From assembly GCA_030642425.1 (NCBI GenBank), contig DAOWNU010000096.1:1-7216 (forward strand): 7,216 nucleotides of DNA, in the 5' to 3' direction. Below are positions 1-5,958 of this stretch, piece by piece. A program made the translations under genes and the position numbers. The first letter of the stretch is position 1, and the number at the start of each line of letters is the position of its first letter. The notes under the pieces were generated by a model. The model was not told the DNA's origin and searched no databases. It saw only the letters and a list, made by a program, of their open reading frames with translations. The stretch is from a bacterium (GTDB lineage Bacteria; UBP14; UBA6098).

Positions 1-529
1 AGGCCGTGGCCCTCTTTTTTTTTTCTTTTTGGGGTCCTGCCATAAGCGGCGGGCAGCGCCCGATAAAGTTTCTTCTTGAATCGGATTTGACGCCCGGTCC
101 GTGAAGTGTCATGGGTGAAAGCCCTACATCCAGAGTTAATCGGCTCCCCCGGTGAGGCTCCCAGTCAATTTTAAAAGAAGGAGCCAACTCGACCGACTCG
201 CCCGATTTCGACTCCAGGCGCGTAAGTTCCAGCGTGGCTTTCGCGCGAAGATTGGGCCTTAAAATACAATCAAAACCGTGTAAATAGCTTATCGCCGAAA
301 CGCCGGACTTGCCGTCGCTGTAATACCCGAGGGATAAGGAACGAAATTGGCTCAGTCTGTCGGACGACAGAAGCGACTCATGTCCCGGCGAGGGCTGCAA
401 CTCGAGCTTTGCCGCGTTTTTGGGCTTTGTTTCCTCTTTCGACAGTTTTTCCGCGACTCCCGGACTATCGGAAAAGGCAGCAGCCACCAATGATAAAAAA
501 ACAATTATACTCTTTAAAGATATTTTCAT
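1..529 (-). CDS. Exported protein of unknown function, N-terminal 176 residues (3' end beyond window)
   Basis: Reading the minus strand from the ATG at 529-527, the frame stays open to the window edge, so the C-terminus is missing. Residues 1-19 form a signal peptide: MKISLK, a hydrophobic stretch (SIIVFLSLV), then AAAFS, with likely cleavage near residue 19-21. A polar linker follows (about 22-56). Residues 59-139 alternate hydrophobic and polar positions in short blocks separated by G/S/D turns (for example LSLGYYSDG, then FKIDWEP, then LTLDVGLSP), as expected for outer-membrane or surface beta-strands. From memory this resembles small secreted beta-rich proteins of uncultured FCB-type phyla, but I cannot name a family. 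The visible end (167-176) is lysine-rich and encoded over a run of ten A on the coding strand (complement of 15-24). No Shine-Dalgarno sequence precedes the ATG. The plus-strand frame opposite (409-603) is judged a shadow, because only the minus frame gives a signal peptide followed by regular structure. Confidence 0.72.
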   Translation of the reverse strand, partial: MKISLKSIIVFLSLVAAAFSDSPGVAEKLSKEETKPKNAAKLELQPSPGHESLLSSDRLSQFRSLSLGYYSDGKSGVSAISYLHGFDCILRPNLRAKATLELTRLESKSGESVELAPSFKIDWEPHRGSRLTLDVGLSPMTLHGPGVKSDSRRNFIGRCPPLMAGPQKEKKKRATA

Positions 530-571
530 ATGCCCAGATAGGGATTTATTTCCGGCGGGCCAACTTATCCC

Positions 572-599
572 AACATATAGAAAGTTATAATAAAGTCAA
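572..599 (-). promoter_or_regulatory. Candidate sigma70-type promoter for the leftward gene
   Basis: On the minus strand, TTGACT (599-594) is followed after 16 bases by TATGTT (577-572). These match five of six -35 and four of six -10 consensus positions. The site lies 42 bp upstream of the ATG at 529, leaving a short AT-rich leader. The -10 match is mediocre and other AT-rich hexamers lie nearby, so the exact placement is uncertain. Confidence 0.4.
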
Positions 600-645
600 G
601 TGAAAAATAAATGAAGATTGCGTTACGTCGATCTTTTCGTGGACT

Positions 646-665
646 TTTTTTATTATAATAAAAAA
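646..665. repeat. Perfect 20-bp AT-only palindrome
   Basis: Six T, then the self-complementary octamer ATTATAAT, then six A form a perfect inverted repeat without a loop. It lies about 50 bp upstream of the candidate leftward promoter. Possible roles are a bidirectional weak terminator, a DNA-bending or unwinding element, or a protein site. AT-rich DNA gives such palindromes by chance fairly easily, so no function is assigned. Confidence 0.45.
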
Positions 666-829
666 TTGGCCTAAAACAAGAGAAATTTTTCGATGATTTA
701 CTCGAAAGAAATGTAAATCCGCGAGTTTCTTTTTACCCCTATAGTTCAAGCCTTTTATGGTTATTGATTATTTAATTTATACATTCGACTTGTGAAAAAA
801 CCGTTTTACTGGAGTTTATAAATTCTCAA

Positions 830-896
830 ACCTTAATAGGCACGGCGTCTCGCCGTGCATTTCCCATGTCGAGCGAGACGCTCGACCTTTTAAGGT
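830..896. repeat. REP-like element: two GC hairpins with complementary loops inside a third stem
   Basis: Hairpin 1 has a perfect 8-bp stem, GCACGGCG (840-847) with CGCCGTGC (851-858), closing the loop TCT. Hairpin 2 has a perfect 8-bp stem, GTCGAGCG (868-875) with CGCTCGAC (879-886), closing the loop AGA. Nine bases joining stem and loop of hairpin 1 (845-853, GCGTCTCGC) are exactly complementary to 873-881 in hairpin 2 (GCGAGACGC), so the two can also pair with each other. A 7-bp outer inverted repeat, ACCTTAA (830-836) with TTAAGGT (890-896), encloses both. The GC-rich core stands out in AT-rich surroundings. This matches the form of REP/BIME or small MITE-type elements. No second copy exists in the window, so its repetitive nature is inferred. 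Confidence 0.7.
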
Positions 897-930
897 AATT
901 TAATCAAAGGTCATAAAAGGTTTCCGTGGA

Positions 931-948
931 AAGTGGTTTAAACCGCTT
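931..948. promoter_or_regulatory. 18-bp near-perfect palindrome, possible operator
   Basis: The two halves read AAGTGGTTT and AAACCGCTT. The central ten bases (GGTTTAAACC) are perfectly self-complementary, and the single mismatched pair further out is T/G, which would still pair in RNA. A smaller inverted repeat, TTTCC (921-925) with GGAAA (928-932), touches its left edge. The site lies about 55 bp upstream of the candidate -35 of the lipoprotein-protease operon, a position that suits a dimeric regulator. Binding is not demonstrated. Confidence 0.35.
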
Positions 949-1003
949 ATTTACATGGAAATGGCGTAAATAGAGATTGCTTTTTTTTTCGTGAGGATTC
1001 GGG

Positions 1004-1032
1004 TTGATTTCAGTTCGAATTATTATTATATT
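1004..1032 (+). promoter_or_regulatory. Candidate sigma70-type promoter for the lipoprotein-protease operon
   Basis: TTGATT (1004-1009) is followed after 17 bases by TATATT (1027-1032). These match four of six -35 and five of six -10 consensus positions with ideal spacing. Transcription would begin near 1039, giving a leader of roughly 30 nt before the TTG start at 1068. A run of nine T at 982-990 lies just upstream. A Bacteroidota-type -7 box (TAnnTTTG) is not evident here. Confidence 0.45.
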
Positions 1033-1067
1033 AGAAAATTAGACCGGACTTAATTCCTATTTCAAAA

Positions 1068-2078
1068 TTGAAACGAATCTTAAAATCATTAATTAGCTTA
1101 ACGGCATTCTCGATACTGCTTTCCGGATGCGCCCACACACCAACCGGCAGTCCGGCTTCCGGATTTTTCCATGAAGGGATTACGCTTTTCAATACCGGCC
1201 GTATCGACGAGTCCGCGATCCTTTTCCGCAGGGCCAACGCCGCCGACCCGCTGTTCGCACCGGCCTATGCGATGCTCGGAAGGGTCTATCTCGACAAGGG
1301 CGACACATACCGCGCGGAGATGTTTTTCCGAAAATCGCTCGCTATCGATAACACAAAAACCGAGATTTACGGCTGGATAGGCGATATTTATTGGCAGGAA
1401 GGCGACCACGATAAGGCCGTGGATTTTTACGAACGCTGCCCGAAAGACGACCCACATTACGCTGTCCTGCATTATCGACTCGGAATGCGGGCCTATCAAG
1501 GCGGCAAGCCCGGCGATGCCCGTATCGAATTCGAGAAGGCGCTGAATTTTCCCGATTATTGGGGAGGTCATTACGGCCTCGGGCTGCTGGCTTGCAGCGA
1601 CGGCTATTACGAGGATGCGATAGCCCATTTTAAATCGGCGCGGCGCGATTCCGCGGAGGCGGAAATCGATTATTGGCTGGGCAAATCCTACTACAATCTC
1701 GGTCAGGGGCCGCAAGCCTTTATATATTGTAAGAGATATTCCAATTCGGACGGCGCCGCGGGCGAGCTAAAAAAGGAAGCCAATAAAATCGCGGACGAAC
1801 TCGAGGATAAAATAACCGATATTGAGGAGGGCCTGCTCGACACGAGCCTCGTTATCCCGTTCAAGCTCGATAATGTTGCCGAAGTTGCTGTGGGCATTTT
1901 CGATCTGGACGGCAATCTTGTTAAATACCTTTTTCGCGGGTCGATAACGCGCGGAGAATACACGATGACATGGGACGGAACGACCGCCGGGGGCGAGATC
2001 GCCGCGAGCGGTGTATATCTTGGCTTTGTCGATTCCGAAAATCGTTTCGACCTGTTCCCGATATTATGGAAAAAATGA
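1068..2078 (+). CDS. TPR-repeat outer-membrane lipoprotein with C-terminal FlgD-like Ig module
   Basis: The 336-residue product starts at TTG. An in-frame TAG at 1032 and the absence of an earlier usual start codon support this choice, and the signal peptide begins directly there. Residues 2-20 form a lipoprotein signal ending in LLSG-C21. The residue after Cys is Ala rather than Asp, which fits outer-membrane sorting by Gram-negative rules. About six TPR units follow (roughly 32-63, 64-97, 98-131, 132-164, 165-198 and 199-230), showing typical W/G/Y and A..F/Y positions. A charged helix (about 230-258) leads to a beta-module at 260-336 with GIFDLDGNLVKYL, TWDG (301-304) and ASGVYLGFV, the pattern of FlgD_ig-like domains. 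TPRs usually mediate protein-protein contact, so a scaffold or assembly role at the inner face of the outer membrane is inferred. The stop overlaps the protease start. No clear Shine-Dalgarno precedes the TTG. The exact function is unknown. Confidence 0.9.
   Translation: MKRILKSLISLTAFSILLSGCAHTPTGSPASGFFHEGITLFNTGRIDESAILFRRANAADPLFAPAYAMLGRVYLDKGDTYRAEMFFRKSLAIDNTKTEIYGWIGDIYWQEGDHDKAVDFYERCPKDDPHYAVLHYRLGMRAYQGGKPGDARIEFEKALNFPDYWGGHYGLGLLACSDGYYEDAIAHFKSARRDSAEAEIDYWLGKSYYNLGQGPQAFIYCKRYSNSDGAAGELKKEANKIADELEDKITDIEEGLLDTSLVIPFKLDNVAEVAVGIFDLDGNLVKYLFRGSITRGEYTMTWDGTTAGGEIAASGVYLGFVDSENRFDLFPILWKK
2066..2078 (+). promoter_or_regulatory. ATGA stop-start overlap that fixes the protease start
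   Basis: The lipoprotein TGA (2076-2078) overlaps the ATG at 2075-2077. A weak GGA (2068-2070) sits four bases upstream. Another in-frame ATG at 2066 would add only MEK and has no ribosome site. Still earlier in-frame ATGs, such as 1970, would place an arginine-rich segment before the signal peptide. The 2075 start puts a classic signal peptide at the N-terminus and predicts translational coupling. Confidence 0.75.
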
Positions 2079-5000
2079 ACCGCTCATCGTCGAATGTAAA
2101 ACGAATATTTTGGAGCGCCTTTGCGCTCCTTTTTTTCGTCGGCTCGCTATTTTCGCAAACTTCCCGGTATTATTGGGCGGGCGAGCATATCTCTGCCGGG
2201 CGGCTGAAAGAATATGAAGAGATGCCGTTCAATTTACGCCGCGCGGGCGTGATATCCGAACTAAAAGAACATGCGAATAACTATCAAGCGGCCATTTTAG
2301 GACCGCTCCACGAACTGGAAGGAGCCGGTTCTGTTTCGGATATCCGCCAACTCTGGATATGCAATGTAGTCCGTTTTTCCGCCACTCCCGACGCGATTGA
2401 TATTCTGAAAAAAAATGCCTCCGGTGGATATATCCGGGAATGTGTCCCGCAAGAAATCGAGCTTTACAATCCCGATGAACTATTATTTGTTCCGCCGCCG
2501 GGGGACAGCCTGGCCTGGGGAGTTGTGCAGATCGGCGCGCCGGCTATCTGGACCGAATATGGTATCGACGGAACGGGCGTGCTCGTTGCGGTTCTCGATA
2601 GCGGTGTCGATTTCGGATCGCCCGATCTCGCCGACGCTCTCTGGATCAATCCCGGCGAAATACCGGATAACGGTCTGGACGACGATCTCGATGGCTATAT
2701 CGACGATTGGCGGGGCTACGATTTTACCGAGGACGACGGCTGGCCGCACGACGAACGCGGCCACGGAACGCACGTTTCCGGCACTATCGCGGGAAGAGGA
2801 ATTCTCGGTTTCGGCACCGGCGTTGCGCCCGGATGCACGATTATGCCGCTCAAGATACTGAATTCGTCGGGTTTCGGCGAGGAAACCCAGGTCTGGGAGG
2901 CGATACAGTTCGCTCTCGACCGGGGCGCGCGGGTTATGAACATGTCGATAGGGTGGAGATACAGCTCCGGGCCGGATAGGGGCGCATGGCGCGCGGCTGT
3001 CGAAGCGGCCTGCGCCGCCGGTGTTGTGATGTGTATCGCCGGCGGAAACGAGGGCGGTGTCGCGGGCGCGCCGAACAACCTGCGCACTCCCGGAGACGTT
3101 CCCGGAGCGCTCACTGTGGGCGCAACAAAGATAGACCGGGAATTGGCCGGATTCAGTTCTGTCGGGCCGGTGGCATGGGATACTATCACAGATTATTGGG
3201 ACTATCCATATCCGCCGGGGCTAATAAAACCGGACATCTGCGCGCCGGGTGATTCGGTTCCGAGCATTGTCAACGGCGGGAAATACGAGTTCTGGGACGG
3301 CACGAGCATGGCCTGTCCGCACGTTGCGGGCGCGGCGGCGCTTCTTATTCAACTCGACACGATGCTGACCCACAACGAGATCAAAGCCGTAATCGAATCC
3401 TCCGCCGTGGATTACGGCCCGGTCGGCAAGGACAGCGCATACGGCTCCGGTTTCCTCGATCTGCCAGCGGCATTTGCGATAGTCTCCGGTTTCGGATGGG
3501 TTTCGGGCAGCACAGAGCCGATGGCGAGAATTATGTCGGAGCCTTCCGGCGCATGGGTCGAGAGCGATCCCACCGGATATTACTCTATCGAACTCCCGGC
3601 AGGGGATTATAATATCGCTGCGGACGCGTTCGGGTTCGACCGGAATTCGGCTTATGCAACGGTCGTTTCCGGCGATACGACCGTAATCGACCTGCCCCTA
3701 ACTCCCGGCGTTCCATCTTTAAAAACCTTCATCGTGCGCGATTTCGATACAGGGGACCCAATTCCAACCGCCGGAATAATTTTTGAAAATTGGCCGATAG
3801 ACACTCTTTTCACCGATTCCGAAGGCAAAACGGTCGGCATGATAGCGGAGACCGATCCCGCCCTCGCGACCGCGTTAAAACCAGGATATATAAGCGACGA
3901 CGATAGTATAAATATTGATTTTCCCGATACGGGCCGCCATGTTTTCTATCTTCACCGCGCGGAGGATTTCGAGGCCGATTCCGCTATCGGACATTGGGGA
4001 CATCGCGACGATTGGGAATGGGGAACGCCGTCGGACGGCCCTCCGGCGCGCAGCGGAAGCGCGCTCTGGGGCACCCGTCTCGACTCGGCCTACACCGACA
4101 CCTGCGACGGTTGGCTCGGGCTTGGCGCTATCGATCTTTCGGGCGATATCGAGGAGCCGATGCTCGTTTTCTGGCAATGGTTCGAACTCGAAGCGACCTC
4201 GCGCAGCAGCTGGGACGGCGGGAATATCAAGGCCTCGACCCACGGCGGCGCGTGGGAGATAATCGACCCGATTGGCGGCTATCCCTCGTTCATAAACGAT
4301 TTCAATCCGATTACGGGGGATCAGCCGGGATTTTCCGGCGAGTTCTCGCATCTGTATTGGCACGAGGTCCGTTTTTCGCTGGAAGATTTTGTCGGGGATA
4401 CGGTCGAGCTTGCGGTGCAGATGGGTTCCGACAATAACACCACGCGAAAGGGCTGGTTTATAGACGACCTCGCGCTTATTCCACGCACAAAACGCGGCCC
4501 GATTTTCCGCGCTATAGATGCGATTTCGGCCGGAAGCGCTATCGAGATCGCGGGAACGCTATTCGCAGTTACCGAACCGGTCGATACTTCGAGCGTTATG
4601 GCCCACTATTTCGGGTTGGTCGAGGACTCGATCCGCCTCGGCCTGATTGGAGAGTTCGTATCCGGCGAAATACCGGTTCTATTTCCGTGCGATACCGTTT
4701 TTCTGTGGCTTTCCGCGTTCGATATTTCCGGTAGGGCGGCCGTCTATCCTCCCGGCGCGCCCGACTCGGTTATCGCCGTGCCGATAGAGGGAGATACGGT
4801 TTCCCCTGACACGCTACCGCCGGAAATCGAGCGCCAGGCCTATTGGCCCGTCCGGCTTACCGGTCTCGATTCGACCCGGCTGGCCTTCCTGATATCCGAC
4901 GAATCGCCGATAGAAATACGGCTTCATATACAGGAGAGCGCGGTTAGCGACAGCCTTTTCCCGACCCGCGTCCACGGCGACACGGTCGTTTTTCATCTGC

Positions 5001-5839
5001 CCGTAATCTTCTCCGGCGAGGAAGAGATAATGTGGGTGCTCGGTGCCGAGGACACAGCGGGCAATCGTTCTTTCGATTCCGACACGATAGTATTTAGCGA
5101 CGATTTCTATTTCGACCTGCGGCTCGTGCCGGGGCCAGTTTTACCCGAAACGGACTCCCCTTGGCTTTGGAGACCGGACAGCGGCTGGACTCTTTTTTTC
5201 GATTCGGCACAGCTCGCGCCGCTTGCATTCGCTTTTTTCGATATTGGTGGAAATATCGAGGTCGATATCGTTGGGGATTACGATTTTTCGGGCGCGGCGG
5301 GCGCGGTGATTCTGCTTCGCACGCCGGATTTTGACACTATCTCGCCGGGGATCGATACTCTGTCGTCCGAAAACCCGTTCTATCCGGACGAATCGGGATT
5401 CACCGGCTCCGGCGATCTTGCCGCGACGCTGATCGAACTGCCCCCGGATATCTGGGCGATAGATTTTATCCCCGTTTTTGCCGGCGCCGGGTCGTGCGTC
5501 TGCCGATGGACAATAGAGAGGATAGGCTTTAGAAATTACAACGCTATCCACGAGATAAAATTGCCGGAAAGGCCCTCTATCGAAATATATCCCAACCCAT
5601 TCAACGGTTTCTGCCGCATATCTGTCGCGGGCCTGTCCGAATTTCCAGCCTATTTAAATATATTCGATGTTACGGGCAGGTTCGTGAGATCGCTCGAAAT
5701 CGATTTTTCCGCCGCGGAACCGGCCGCCTCGATAACATGGGACGGCCGGGACGAAAACGCGTTCCCGTCGCCCTCCGGAATTTATTTAATCACGCTAAAA
5801 CCTTGCAATTTAACGAAAAAAGTGTTATTACTAAAGTAA
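2075..5839 (+). CDS. Secreted modular subtilisin-family (S8) serine protease with FlgD-like/T9SS-type C-terminal module
   Basis: This 1254-residue secreted endopeptidase has a complete S8 catalytic set. Residues 1-27 form a signal peptide (positive start, hydrophobic FALLFFVGSLFSQ). Residues about 28-145 look like an I9-type inhibitory propeptide. The catalytic domain spans about 150-470, with Asp175 (VLDSGVD), His230 (GHGTHVSG), oxyanion Asn325 (AGGNEGG) and Ser411 (GTSMACPHVAG). An acidic DDDLDG loop (202-207) follows NPGEIPDNG and probably binds calcium. Two carboxypeptidase-regulatory-like beta domains follow (472-544 and about 548-629), then a jelly-roll/MAM-like domain (631-803, ending GWFIDDLAL), and Ig-like repeats (about 804-1160, for example GAEDTAGNR). 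The C-terminal module (about 1168-1254) carries YPNPFNG (from Tyr1172), NIFDVTGRFV, TWDG (1221-1224), SGIYLITL and a basic KKVLLLK end. In FCB bacteria such ends are sorting or attachment signals. It is coupled to the upstream lipoprotein gene. The substrate is unknown. Much of the length beyond 470 probably serves binding or surface placement. Confidence 0.95.
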   Translation: MNRSSSNVKRIFWSAFALLFFVGSLFSQTSRYYWAGEHISAGRLKEYEEMPFNLRRAGVISELKEHANNYQAAILGPLHELEGAGSVSDIRQLWICNVVRFSATPDAIDILKKNASGGYIRECVPQEIELYNPDELLFVPPPGDSLAWGVVQIGAPAIWTEYGIDGTGVLVAVLDSGVDFGSPDLADALWINPGEIPDNGLDDDLDGYIDDWRGYDFTEDDGWPHDERGHGTHVSGTIAGRGILGFGTGVAPGCTIMPLKILNSSGFGEETQVWEAIQFALDRGARVMNMSIGWRYSSGPDRGAWRAAVEAACAAGVVMCIAGGNEGGVAGAPNNLRTPGDVPGALTVGATKIDRELAGFSSVGPVAWDTITDYWDYPYPPGLIKPDICAPGDSVPSIVNGGKYEFWDGTSMACPHVAGAAALLIQLDTMLTHNEIKAVIESSAVDYGPVGKDSAYGSGFLDLPAAFAIVSGFGWVSGSTEPMARIMSEPSGAWVESDPTGYYSIELPAGDYNIAADAFGFDRNSAYATVVSGDTTVIDLPLTPGVPSLKTFIVRDFDTGDPIPTAGIIFENWPIDTLFTDSEGKTVGMIAETDPALATALKPGYISDDDSINIDFPDTGRHVFYLHRAEDFEADSAIGHWGHRDDWEWGTPSDGPPARSGSALWGTRLDSAYTDTCDGWLGLGAIDLSGDIEEPMLVFWQWFELEATSRSSWDGGNIKASTHGGAWEIIDPIGGYPSFINDFNPITGDQPGFSGEFSHLYWHEVRFSLEDFVGDTVELAVQMGSDNNTTRKGWFIDDLALIPRTKRGPIFRAIDAISAGSAIEIAGTLFAVTEPVDTSSVMAHYFGLVEDSIRLGLIGEFVSGEIPVLFPCDTVFLWLSAFDISGRAAVYPPGAPDSVIAVPIEGDTVSPDTLPPEIERQAYWPVRLTGLDSTRLAFLISDESPIEIRLHIQESAVSDSLFPTRVHGDTVVFHLPVIFSGEEEIMWVLGAEDTAGNRSFDSDTIVFSDDFYFDLRLVPGPVLPETDSPWLWRPDSGWTLFFDSAQLAPLAFAFFDIGGNIEVDIVGDYDFSGAAGAVILLRTPDFDTISPGIDTLSSENPFYPDESGFTGSGDLAATLIELPPDIWAIDFIPVFAGAGSCVCRWTIERIGFRNYNAIHEIKLPERPSIEIYPNPFNGFCRISVAGLSEFPAYLNIFDVTGRFVRSLEIDFSAAEPAASITWDGRDENAFPSPSGIYLITLKPCNLTKKVLLLK
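2112..2136 (+). terminator. Intrinsic-terminator-like hairpin inside the protease signal-peptide codons
   Basis: GGAGCGC (2112-2118) and GCGCTCC (2123-2129) form a perfect 7-bp, GC-rich stem with the loop CTTT, followed directly by seven T (2130-2136). This is the textbook shape of a Rho-independent terminator, yet it begins 37 bases after the protease ATG and encodes part of the hydrophobic signal core (WSAFALLFFV). It may act as an attenuator between lipoprotein and protease, relieved by a translating ribosome. Alternatively it is a chance result of Ala/Leu/Phe codons. The structure is certain, its function is not. Confidence 0.5.
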
Positions 5840-5874
5840 TATGTAATATATTTTTAGCGTTGTTCACTTTTTTT
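5816..5874 (+). terminator. Weak AT-rich hairpin region at the protease 3' end, doubtful terminator
   Basis: A small hairpin, TATTACT (5826-5832) with AGTAATA (5835-5841), covers the protease stop codon. It lies inside a longer possible pairing of AAAAAAGTG (5816-5824) with CACTTTTTT (5865-5873), which ends in a T run. The stems are mostly A-T pairs and the T run does not follow a GC-rich stem, so termination would be weak. The remaining intergenic bases up to 5958 show no clear promoter, leaving open whether the next gene is read from the same transcript. Confidence 0.25.
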
Positions 5875-5958
5875 CATATTTCCAAGATTGAATTCAGCAA
5901 GGGAAAAGCTCGATGGAGAATATTTGAAAATAACGCTATCAACCCAAATCGAAGTAAT

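Larger units (their letters stand above)
530..1067. other. Divergent AT-rich intergenic region
   Basis: These 538 bp separate the leftward gene (start 529) from the rightward operon (start 1068). The stretch is visibly AT-rich, with many A and T runs, unlike the GC-richer coding regions. I see no credible gene: the only frames are very short, and the minus frame at 1031-1237 is a shadow of the lipoprotein gene. It contains promoter-like hexamers for each direction, a perfect AT palindrome at 646-665, a small hairpin (686-693 with 702-709, one G-U pair, 8-nt loop), the REP-like element at 830-896, and a near-perfect palindrome at 931-948. Nothing further is recognised in 710-829. Confidence 0.7.

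Noticed and set aside
409..603. Plus-strand 64-codon open frame
   Set aside because: It lies opposite the start of the leftward gene, whose frame gives a signal peptide and regular protein. The plus frame has no recognisable protein features.
830..896. CRISPR repeat or tRNA-like structure in the double hairpin
   Set aside because: There is only one unit with no spacer array, and no anticodon arm, T-loop or CCA-type features.
858..964. Partial inverse match between CATTTCCCATG (858-868) and CATGGAAATGG (954-964)
   Set aside because: It needs a one-base bulge over a short length in AT-rich DNA. This is weaker than the hairpins already reported and probably due to chance.
1970..2074. N-terminal extension of the protease from the ATG at 1970
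   Set aside because: It would overlap the lipoprotein C-terminus by about 100 bp and put an arginine-rich stretch ahead of a normal signal peptide. The ATGA start at 2075 fits better.
3875..4437. Overlapping open frames on both strands within the protease gene
   Set aside because: They are arginine- and alanine-rich shadows of the continuous protease frame, with no start signals or domains.
5193..5199. Run of seven T inside the protease gene
   Set aside because: No stable hairpin lies directly upstream, so it is not terminator-like, unlike 2112-2136.
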